This document shows, in pieces, positions 1-5,650 of a DNA stretch of 6,383 nt. Origin of the DNA: Candidatus Schekmanbacteria bacterium GWA2_38_11. GTDB lineage: Bacteria > Schekmanbacteria > GWA2-38-11. The DNA lies in the NCBI GenBank assembly GCA_001790645.1, contig MGDB01000036.1:1528-7910 (forward strand), read 5' to 3'. The number at the start of each line of letters is the position of its first letter. Position 1 is the stretch's first letter. Both the position numbers and the translations under genes were made by a program. A model generated the notes under the pieces. The model saw nothing but the letters and a program-made list of their open reading frames with translations, was not told where the DNA came from and ran no database searches.

Positions 1-1131
1 CATCTGAGAAAATTTAAAGGAAGCAATGTCGGTCTGGTCGTAAACCAGGCTTCTATTAACAGCAATTACAAACACGCAGTCGACCTATTTTCTGAAAACA
101 AGACTATAAGACTAAAAGCTCTTTTCGGTCCTCAACACGGTATTTACGGAAACACACAGGACAACATGATTACCTGGAAAGGATTTGCCCATCCCAGGCT
201 TAATATTCCCATTTTCAGCCTCTATGGAAAAACAAGAGTGCCAACAGAAGAAATGCTTTCAAAAGTAGATGTTATAATTCTTGACCTTCAGGATGTGGGA
301 ACCAGAATCTACACATTTATCTATACAATGGCAAATGTAATCAGTGCATGCAAGCGGTTTAATAAAAAGATCATCGTCCTTGATAGACCAAACCCGATCA
401 ACGGAATCCAGGTTGAAGGTAATGTCCTTGAACCAGAATATTCATCATTTGTAGGATTGTTCCCAATAGCTACCCGCCACGGGATGACTATTGGAGAACT
501 TGCAAAACTATTTAATGAAGAATTCAAAATTAATGCTGAGTTAGAAGTAATCCCTATGAAGGGATGGAAAAGGGAGATGTGGTTTGATGACACAGGTCTT
601 CCATGGGTTCTTCCTTCTCCAAATATGCCATCACTTGAAACTGCAATGGTCTTCTCTGGAACAGTTCACCTTGAAGGAACAAATATCTCTGAAGGCCGTG
701 GAACAACACGCCCATTTGAAATCATAGGTGCTCCGTTTATTGATCCTTTGAAATTGCTTGAAGTATTATGGAGAGAAAACTTGAAAGGTGTATTTTTCCG
801 GTCTCATTATTTCCAACCAACCTTTAACAAATGGGAAGGTAAGTTATGCGGCGGCTTACAAATCCATGTTTTGAATAGAAATATTTTTAAGCCTGTAATC
901 ACGGGCATTGCAATAATTAAGGCAATCTACAACATTTATTCTGAATTATTCAGATGGGGAAGCCCTCCTTATGAATATGTTTACGACAAACTGCCCTTTG
1001 ATGTAATTGCCGGAACAGACAAGCTTCGCATCCAGATAATGGATAACCTGCCAGCTATGGAAATTGAAAATTCCTGGAACAAAGACCTTTCCACTTTTTC
1101 AAAAATCAGGAAAAAATATTTAATTTATTAA
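1..1131 (+). CDS. DUF1343 / NamZ-family protein (exo-beta-N-acetylmuramidase-like), 5' end missing
   Basis: The reading frame is open from base 1, so the gene starts upstream; the ATG at 166 is internal. 376 residues are visible, and the family is about 390-400, so only a short N-terminal piece is missing. Characterised NamZ proteins remove terminal N-acetylmuramic acid from the non-reducing end of peptidoglycan fragments. Family signatures seen (numbered from base 1): GLVVNQ at 11-16, LFGPQHG at 41-47, a DLQDVGTRIYT block, DRPNPI, the SPNMPSLETA block, and the strongly conserved EGTNISEGRGTTRPFE block, followed by a C-terminal part ending in a W-x-K-D-L-x-x-F type motif. Whether the protein is exported cannot be judged without the N-terminus. 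The motif usually written GPEHG carries Gln instead of Glu here (bases 133-135). No terminator hairpin with a T-run follows. Family assignment is firm; activity on MurNAc is inferred from family members. Confidence 0.9.
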   Translation, partial: HLRKFKGSNVGLVVNQASINSNYKHAVDLFSENKTIRLKALFGPQHGIYGNTQDNMITWKGFAHPRLNIPIFSLYGKTRVPTEEMLSKVDVIILDLQDVGTRIYTFIYTMANVISACKRFNKKIIVLDRPNPINGIQVEGNVLEPEYSSFVGLFPIATRHGMTIGELAKLFNEEFKINAELEVIPMKGWKREMWFDDTGLPWVLPSPNMPSLETAMVFSGTVHLEGTNISEGRGTTRPFEIIGAPFIDPLKLLEVLWRENLKGVFFRSHYFQPTFNKWEGKLCGGLQIHVLNRNIFKPVITGIAIIKAIYNIYSELFRWGSPPYEYVYDKLPFDVIAGTDKLRIQIMDNLPAMEIENSWNKDLSTFSKIRKKYLIY

Positions 1132-1286
1132 AATAGTATTTGATTTCTTAAGCAAAAACCATATCAACTAATTCCTTTATAATTTATTTTCCGAAAAACT
1201 CTCTGAGTAAAAAAATAGCCAAAGAAAGTAGAATCAGCCAATTACATATATCTTAAACCTGCATAATTTAATGTTTAAAGTTCAAT

Positions 1287-1341
1287 TAGTTAAGCCATAA
1301 GGTATATGAATTTTTCAATACAAAAGTCACTTGCTTAACTA
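1287..1341. repeat. spaced 9-bp inverted repeat
   Basis: TAGTTAAGC (1287-1295) is the exact reverse complement of GCTTAACTA (1333-1341), with 37 bp between. The arms do not extend further in either direction. It could be an operator pair upstream of the cytochrome promoter, a weak stem, or chance in AT-rich DNA. Confidence 0.35.
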
Positions 1342-1413
1342 TAGATGTTTACGAACTTATTAAATTAAAAGCGTTAAAGTTTACACATCTTAACAACAAC
1401 AAAAGAGAAAAAT

Positions 1414-1443
1414 TTGACTTAGCCATTTTTGTTATGTTAAAAT
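1414..1443 (+). promoter_or_regulatory. candidate sigma70-type promoter for the cytochrome c gene
   Basis: TTGACT (1414-1419) matches the -35 consensus in five of six positions. TAAAAT (1438-1443) matches the -10 consensus in five of six, with an 18-bp spacer. Transcription would begin near 1450, giving a leader of roughly 75 nt before the ATG at 1524. This is the best pair seen in the gap, but AT-rich DNA yields such matches by chance. Confidence 0.45.
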
Positions 1444-1509
1444 AAACCGAAAAAAGGCAGTGAAATTGCAAAAATATAATTTCCTAAAATTTTAACCTAA
1501 ACTATTAAT

Positions 1510-1515
1510 AGGAGG
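1510..1515 (+). promoter_or_regulatory. ribosome binding site of the cytochrome c gene
   Basis: AGGAGG lies 8 nt before the ATG at 1524. It is a full consensus Shine-Dalgarno sequence and fixes the start, which also gives a proper signal peptide. Confidence 0.85.
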
Positions 1516-1523
1516 GAAGCATT

Positions 1524-1985
1524 ATGAAAGGGAAGTTTTTATTTGTCTTAGTATCTTTTTTCCTGATTGCAGCATGGACAGTGTCTTATGCTGAGATTTC
1601 TGTATCTGCTCTCAAAAAAGCTTCTAAAGGACAGCAACTTTATGCTGACAATTGCATAGGGTGTCATGGGGACAAAGGCCTGGGTACAGGAAGTGCTCCA
1701 AATATCTGCAATGTTAAGCAAAATGAATTCATGAAAGCAGTAAGGGATGGTAAAGGCAGTATGCCTTCTTTTAAGCCTGACTTATCAAAATCTGATATAA
1801 AGAAAATAGTGTCATACATTAAAGCTATTAATAAAGTTAAAAAAATGATTTCTGAAAAAGCAAATTATTCAGCTACTTTAGATGGTATTTTCGATACCTC
1901 TTGTGCTTCATGTCATCCGGAATCATTTAGAAAGCAGGCAAAGGCTACATTAGATGCCAAGATAAAAAAATCATTAGCTAAATAA
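1524..1985 (+). CDS. exported class I cytochrome c with a second, C-terminal CxxCH motif
   Basis: The protein has 153 residues. Residues 1-23 form a Sec signal peptide: basic start, hydrophobic core FLFVLVSFFLIAAW, and probable cleavage after SYA. The mature protein would be periplasmic or outside the inner membrane, carrying electrons. Residues 36-103 are a class I cytochrome c domain with heme motif CIGCH at 44-48, a G-x-G loop, and Met80 in the SMPSF context as the likely distal iron ligand, followed by a C-terminal helix (DIKKIVSYIKAI). A second heme motif, CASCH, sits at 127-131, only 22 residues from a lysine-rich C-terminus. The only histidines are the two in these motifs, so the second heme, if attached, lacks an obvious distal His. 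The gene stands alone on the plus strand with its own promoter candidate and strong RBS, and faces the aldolase gene tail to tail across 52 bp. The partner oxidoreductase is not in the window. Confidence 0.93.
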   Translation: MKGKFLFVLVSFFLIAAWTVSYAEISVSALKKASKGQQLYADNCIGCHGDKGLGTGSAPNICNVKQNEFMKAVRDGKGSMPSFKPDLSKSDIKKIVSYIKAINKVKKMISEKANYSATLDGIFDTSCASCHPESFRKQAKATLDAKIKKSLAK

Positions 1986-2037
1986 GAATCTATAGAATCC
2001 ATCTTTAATGATATAGAAATTTGAGAGTTTTTTGGGC

Positions 2038-2625
2038 TTAAAGGAATTTTCTGTAGATAGCAATCTTTGCGGCATCCTCTAAAACATCTGCTATATTGAA
2101 AGCCTCAGTGAGGTTTTTACCTGTAGCTATTGCACCATGATTTTGCATTAGTAAAACTTTTAATCCTTGATTCTCCTTCTCTGCAAAGGTTCCAAGCACA
2201 TATTTAGCCAGTTCCTCAGATCCAGGGTCTGCAGAAGGGATTATTTTCTGATTTCCCAGAGTTTTTGCAATTGGAGTAGTTAACAGAGGGATCAATTTAT
2301 TAGCAACAGTAAATGCCATGCAGGCAGGAGAATGGCTATGAACTATTGCTCCAACATCACTTCGTAATTTGTAGATTCCACAGTGCCATTTTATTTCTTT
2401 TGAGGGTTTCAAATTCCCTTCTATCACATTTGCCTCAAGATCAACTGTTATAATATTTTCTAAACTTGTATCAATAAAAGATACTCCTGTCCCTGTAACC
2501 AGGACCTTATCTTCTCCATGAATTCTAACAGAAATGTTTCCTCCTGAACCTGAAGTCAAACCCCGGCAAAAGCATCTTTTGGAAACATTTATCAATTCAT
2601 TTTTAAGATTACTTATATCTTCCAT
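2038..2625 (-). CDS. class II aldolase/adducin family protein, L-fuculose-1-phosphate aldolase-like
   Basis: The protein has 195 residues, slightly shorter than E. coli FucA (about 215). Members cleave ketose 1-phosphates to DHAP and an aldehyde in a Zn-dependent retro-aldol reaction in the cytosol. Seen: phosphate-binding GNISVR (29-34) and TGTG (44-47), PSKE with the expected catalytic Glu77, metal ligands His96 and His98 in VHSHSP, and the third ligand His163 in QNHG. All residues needed for Zn-dependent catalysis are present. The start at 2625 is supported by GGTGAT at 2631-2636 (minus strand), 5 nt away. It is the last of four co-oriented genes, 114 bp downstream of the dehydrogenase. 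Substrate is unknown; fuculose-1-P, ribulose-1-P, 5-deoxyribulose-1-P or rhamnulose-type substrates are all possible. Related family members include methylthioribulose-1-P dehydratase and ribulose-5-P 4-epimerase; the length and PSKE motif favour an aldolase. Confidence 0.9.
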   Translation of the reverse strand: MEDISNLKNELINVSKRCFCRGLTSGSGGNISVRIHGEDKVLVTGTGVSFIDTSLENIITVDLEANVIEGNLKPSKEIKWHCGIYKLRSDVGAIVHSHSPACMAFTVANKLIPLLTTPIAKTLGNQKIIPSADPGSEELAKYVLGTFAEKENQGLKVLLMQNHGAIATGKNLTEAFNIADVLEDAAKIAIYRKFL

Positions 2626-2630
2626 AATTT

Positions 2631-2636
2631 ATCACC
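2631..2636 (-). promoter_or_regulatory. ribosome binding site of the class II aldolase gene
   Basis: On the minus strand GGTGAT lies 5 nt before the ATG whose complement is 2623-2625. It matches the 3' half of the extended anti-Shine-Dalgarno complement AGGAGGTGAT, so it is moderate rather than strong. Confidence 0.5.
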
Positions 2637-2739
2637 CAAATATTCTAAAAAAAGTTAATCAGTGAAAATAGAAAAAAATATAAAAAATATTTCTTAATTT
2701 TGACTTTTTATTTTTGATATTTAATTTCAGAATTATTCC

Positions 2740-3777
2740 CTATCTTTCCATCTCTATTATCTGTTTTATTCCCTTCTGCTCTTTTTTTAAGTTTATTCCA
2801 CTTGTTATTTCATCAAGAGCAAACCTTTGTGTAATAAGAGGCATTAAATTCAACTTTTTATTTTTCATTAAATCAACCGCCTCTTTTAAATCCCTTGCAG
2901 AATGTCCGGATGAACCAATGATTGAAATCTCTCTGTAATGGATTAAATTTAAATCCATTGTAACCTTTGAATCTGGTGAAAAACCTGCAAATAAAATTAA
3001 TAAACCACCTTTTTTTAATAATGGAAGTGCCTGGATGACCACTTTGATGTTATTTACCGCAATAATTATCTGGTCAACCCCATTCCCATCAGTAAGCTCT
3101 AAAAGAGACTTTTCTACATTTTCCTTTCTGATATTAATTACAAATCTTGCTCCAAACTCTTTTCCCAGAAAAAGCTTTGCTTCATTCTCACCGCTTAAAA
3201 TTATTTTTTTAAACCCAATATTTTTAGCCAGTTGTACATGTATTAACCCTATTGGCCCATCTCCGATAATCCATAATATCTCGTCAGTTTGCTTCCTGAG
3301 TTTTCTGTTACCATTTATGCATGCTGCTGCAGGCTCTGCCAAAGCTCCTTCTTCGAAAGAGACTTCTGCGGACAGCTTGATAACATTGCCTGCTTTAATT
3401 GCAGAGGAAGGTATCCGCACATAATCAGCAAAACCCCCATCGTATTCATAACCTATTGTCGGTCTTGAAAGGCAGAGGTTAAATCTGTCAGACTTACATG
3501 AGTAACATGAACCACATGGGATTATAGGTTCAACTGCAACTCTGTCACCTGAAACAAAATCTTTAACTCTGTTACCAACCTCAAAAACCTCACCAGAAAA
3601 TTCATGGCCAATTATTTTCGGGACTTCAATTTTTTTCTCACCATTAAATATCTTAACATCAGTCCCACAAATCCCTGCAGCCTTAACCTTTACAAGAAGT
3701 TCATCATCTTTTATATATGGTTTCTCTCTTTCCTGGATCTCTATAACCTTTGGTCCCAAAAATACAGCAGCTCTCAT
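2740..3777 (-). CDS. zinc-dependent medium-chain alcohol/polyol dehydrogenase (sorbitol/threonine dehydrogenase type)
   Basis: The protein has 345 residues, normal for the zinc MDR superfamily. It should oxidise a secondary alcohol of a polyol or sugar using NAD(P)+ in the cytosol. An N-terminal GroES-like domain carries catalytic zinc ligands Cys37 (GICGTD), His58 and Glu59 (GHEF), and Glu148 in the LAEPAAA segment. Having Glu rather than Cys there is typical of the sorbitol and threonine dehydrogenase branch. The structural zinc cysteines are Cys88, Cys91, Cys94 and Cys102. The Rossmann domain begins at about 167 with GDGPIG at 172-177. The ATG at 3777 gives the canonical N-terminus, but only a weak purine-rich Shine-Dalgarno (GAAGAA) precedes it. 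It lies 181 bp downstream of the kinase, separated by an inverted-repeat element, and 114 bp upstream of the aldolase. Polyol-to-ketose oxidation fits those neighbours; the exact substrate is not determinable. Confidence 0.92.
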   Translation of the reverse strand: MRAAVFLGPKVIEIQEREKPYIKDDELLVKVKAAGICGTDVKIFNGEKKIEVPKIIGHEFSGEVFEVGNRVKDFVSGDRVAVEPIIPCGSCYSCKSDRFNLCLSRPTIGYEYDGGFADYVRIPSSAIKAGNVIKLSAEVSFEEGALAEPAAACINGNRKLRKQTDEILWIIGDGPIGLIHVQLAKNIGFKKIILSGENEAKLFLGKEFGARFVINIRKENVEKSLLELTDGNGVDQIIIAVNNIKVVIQALPLLKKGGLLILFAGFSPDSKVTMDLNLIHYREISIIGSSGHSARDLKEAVDLMKNKKLNLMPLITQRFALDEITSGINLKKEQKGIKQIIEMER

Positions 3778-3800
3778 GGTAGTTATTCTTCTAAAAAATT

Positions 3801-3960
3801 GAAAAAGGGTTCAAGGAGTCAAGGATTCGAGGGGTCAAGATAATTCAATGCAAAATTATAATTTAGAAGTTATAAGTTTTGGTTTTTTGCTTTGCACTTT
3901 ACGTTTTCAGTTTTTACACCTGAATCCTTGAACCCTCGAATCCTTGTACCCTTCTTTTTC
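3801..3960. repeat. 160-bp inverted-repeat (MITE/REP-like) element built of 8-bp and 7-bp units
   Basis: The ends are GAAAAAGGGT (from 3801) and ACCCTTCTTTTTC (to 3960). The core arms 3820-3839 and 3927-3946 are reverse complements in 19 of 20 positions, with an 87-bp interior. Each arm is a run of degenerate octamers of the form NNTCAAGG: four at 3809-3840 (GTTCAAGG, AGTCAAGG, ATTCGAGG, GGTCAAGA) and three and a half on the opposite strand at 3921-3949. The arms differ by one extra octamer on the left and 3 nt (GAA) on the right. The interior at 3856-3918 reads as 7-bp units starting with TT. There is no transposase or other ORF inside. The right tip overlaps the kinase stop codon; the left tip is 23 bp before the dehydrogenase start. 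On the minus strand the stem is followed by CTTTTTC and AATTTTTT, so the RNA could also act as a weak terminator or attenuator between the two genes. Confidence 0.75.
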
Positions 3961-5485
3961 ATAGTATTTCATATAATATTCTAAAGTTACCCTTTAAGTC
4001 ATCATATAATTTATTAAACATCATAAATAGGTTATGATATTTTTTGATATTCTCTTTGCTCGGTTTATGCACTTTCCCTTCTCTCACTTCTTTAGTAACA
4101 AAATCTTTGAGGTTTTTAATCTCCCCTATACCAAATGCTGCCAATGCACTAACACCTAAAGTCTCAGGCGACTCAATCTTGCATGGCAGGATCTCTCTCT
4201 CGAGTATATCAGAAATAATCTGGCGCAAGAGTTTACTACTTCCACCGCCGCTTTCACATATCCTTATGGGTTTTTTCTCTTTTGTAACATCCCTCTCAAT
4301 CAACTCAAGGTTTCCCTTTAGACTATAGGCTATCCCTTCCATTATTGCTCTGTAAAAATCTCCTCGTTTGTGGGAAGGGTCTATCCCAAAGAACACCCCC
4401 TTTGCATAAGGATCCCAGATAGGAGATCTCTCGCCAAGAAGATACGGTAAGTATATCAAACCTCCTGAACCTGGAGAAGATTTCATTGCCTCTTCTTCTA
4501 AATTCTCGAATGAATCTTTATTTTTATATTCTGAACCAAACACTCTCCTGAACCAGTCTATGGACAAGCCTGCACTGTCAGTACATGCTATTGAGATGAA
4601 TTTTTTCTCATCATCATAAATTGTATTTAAAAATTCTTTTTTCAAAAGGGACTGCGTTCCCAAAACCTTACAAAGCCTTCCAACTGTTCCAAGTATTAAA
4701 AAACTCTCTCCGGTTTTCCTCGTGTCAAGAGCAACACCTGCAGCCACAGTGTCCATAGCTCCGGCAATCACTGGTATACCTTTTTCTAATCCTGTTATTT
4801 TTGCAGCCCTGTCATCTACTTCAGCAACTACTTCCCAGGATCTATGCAGGTCTGGCAGTTTATTAACCGGAATCTCAAATTTGGAGATTATCTCTTCTGA
4901 CCACTTCTTCTCTTTTAAATCGTATAACAGTGTCGTGCAGGCTCTTGTCCAATCGATACAAAACTTTCCGGTCAGTTTTCCCACAATAAACCCTGAGGGT
5001 GAAAGAAACTTGTGGGTTTCCTTGAAAATGTCTTTTCTGTTTTCCTTAAGCCATAAAATGGACGGCAGAAAAAATGTACCGGGTGCAATCCTGTTACCTG
5101 TAATTGCGAATATTTCATCTTCCCCAAATTTTTCATTGATATATTTTACCTCATGAAGGCTCCTTTTATCTATTTGCATGATTGACGGCCCTAAGGCTTT
5201 CCCGGTTTTATCAACATAGACCAGCGCATTTGCGCATGAAACTCCTATGGCTAAGATTTTTTTCCCTTTAAATTCCTTCCCCTTTATAACTTTTTTTATA
5301 TTCTCAACTGTTGCCTTCCACCATTGTCCTTCCGGATCCTCTTCTACATATCCCTTTTTGGGAACACTAAAGTTATGGTCTTTCGACCTCTCACTCAGAA
5401 GTTTCCCACTAATAGAATAAAGACCTACTTTTGACTTTGATGTCCCAATATCAATCCCTAAAATGCACCCGACTTTTTTTGGCAT
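3959..5485 (-). CDS. FGGY-family carbohydrate kinase, xylulokinase-like
   Basis: The protein has 508 residues, the usual FGGY length (about 490-520). It would transfer the ATP gamma-phosphate to a ketose or polyol in the cytosol. Seen: N-terminal phosphate loop DIGTSKSK (12-19), GYVEEDPEGQWW (45-56) typical of xylulokinase-like members, a D-x-R motif (Asp106, Arg108) in the sugar-binding region, GAMDT with probable catalytic base Asp245, ILGTVG (264-269) nucleotide-binding segment, GERSPIWDP (351-359), and GGGSSKLLRQIISDIL (413-428) in the second ATPase domain. The position two before Asp106 is Gln104, where xylulokinase and glycerol kinase have Trp, so the substrate may not be D-xylulose. 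The start is fixed by a strong AGGAGG 5 nt upstream. The stop codon coincides with the edge of the 3801-3960 repeat element. It lies 165 bp downstream of the aminotransferase gene. Confidence 0.93.
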   Translation of the reverse strand: MPKKVGCILGIDIGTSKSKVGLYSISGKLLSERSKDHNFSVPKKGYVEEDPEGQWWKATVENIKKVIKGKEFKGKKILAIGVSCANALVYVDKTGKALGPSIMQIDKRSLHEVKYINEKFGEDEIFAITGNRIAPGTFFLPSILWLKENRKDIFKETHKFLSPSGFIVGKLTGKFCIDWTRACTTLLYDLKEKKWSEEIISKFEIPVNKLPDLHRSWEVVAEVDDRAAKITGLEKGIPVIAGAMDTVAAGVALDTRKTGESFLILGTVGRLCKVLGTQSLLKKEFLNTIYDDEKKFISIACTDSAGLSIDWFRRVFGSEYKNKDSFENLEEEAMKSSPGSGGLIYLPYLLGERSPIWDPYAKGVFFGIDPSHKRGDFYRAIMEGIAYSLKGNLELIERDVTKEKKPIRICESGGGSSKLLRQIISDILEREILPCKIESPETLGVSALAAFGIGEIKNLKDFVTKEVREGKVHKPSKENIKKYHNLFMMFNKLYDDLKGNFRILYEIL

Positions 5486-5490
5486 CTTAA

Positions 5491-5496
5491 CCTCCT
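5491..5496 (-). promoter_or_regulatory. ribosome binding site of the FGGY kinase gene
   Basis: On the minus strand AGGAGG, followed by TTAAG, precedes the ATG (complement of 5483-5485) by 5 nt. It is a full consensus Shine-Dalgarno sequence and supports this start. It sits right at the edge of the heptamer-repeat spacer. Confidence 0.8.
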
Positions 5497-5501
5497 ATAA
5501 C

Positions 5502-5648
5502 TAACTTGTAACCTATGACAAATAACTTATGACTCGTGAATTTAAATATTGAAACTAACTATATGCTGTAAACTATAAGTAAATAGAAAACTCTCTCCCA
5601 TAACAACCAATTATTATTCCAGCTTAAAGCTTATAACTTACAGCCTCA
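5502..5648. repeat. spacer of degenerate 7-bp repeats with an imperfect inverted repeat
   Basis: From 5502 to 5543 the plus strand reads as six consecutive heptamers starting TAAC, TGAC or TGAA (for example TAACTTG, TAACCTA, TGACAAA, TAACTTA). From 5621 to 5648 it reads as four heptamers of AGCTTAN type (AGCTTAA, AGCTTAT, AACTTAC, AGCCTCA). GCTGTAAACTATAAG at 5565-5579 is the reverse complement of 5630-5644 in 13 of 15 positions. The 10-mer CTTATAACTT at 5630-5639 recurs exactly on the other strand at 3867-3876 inside the other repeat element, which suggests the two spacers are related. No ORF or convincing promoter was found here. Confidence 0.6.
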
Positions 5649-5650
5649 TA

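Larger units (their letters stand above)
1132..1523. other. AT-rich intergenic region between the NamZ-family gene and the cytochrome gene
   Basis: This 392-bp stretch holds no convincing gene on either strand. It has a perfect 9-bp spaced inverted repeat (1287-1295 and 1333-1341) and, near its right end, a plausible sigma70-type promoter and a strong ribosome binding site for the cytochrome gene. No GC-rich terminator stem was found after the stop codon at 1131. The rest is AT-rich sequence without recognisable structure. A small RNA cannot be excluded by eye. Confidence 0.6.

Noticed and set aside
166..168. ATG as the start of the NamZ-family protein
   Set aside because: The same frame is open back to base 1 and encodes conserved family motifs (GLVVNQ, FGPQHG) upstream of this ATG, so it is an internal Met.
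1986..2037. Bidirectional terminator between the convergent cytochrome and aldolase genes
   Set aside because: There is a T-run near 2028-2033 but no GC-rich stem; GAATC occurs twice as a direct, not inverted, repeat.
2626..2739. Hairpin or promoter in the AT-rich spacer between dehydrogenase and aldolase
   Set aside because: Only a short A/T stem (AAATAT/ATATTT near 2676-2696) is visible, which is expected by chance in this composition, and no paired -35/-10 boxes were convincing.
3035..3424. Open frame of 129 codons on the plus strand
   Set aside because: It lies entirely within the zinc dehydrogenase gene on the other strand and shows no family motifs; the dehydrogenase has all its metal-binding residues.
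3604..3843. Plus-strand frame running from the dehydrogenase 5' end into the repeat element
   Set aside because: Its C-terminal part is just translated octamer repeat and the rest is antisense to the dehydrogenase; no supporting ribosome binding site.
3801..3960. CRISPR array
   Set aside because: Units are 7-8 bp and contiguous, arranged as inverted arms, with no 25-40 bp direct repeats or unique spacers and no cas genes.
4722..5156. Open frame of 144 codons on the plus strand
   Set aside because: It is antisense to the FGGY kinase, has low-complexity Ser/Thr/Pro-rich composition, and has no recognisable motif.
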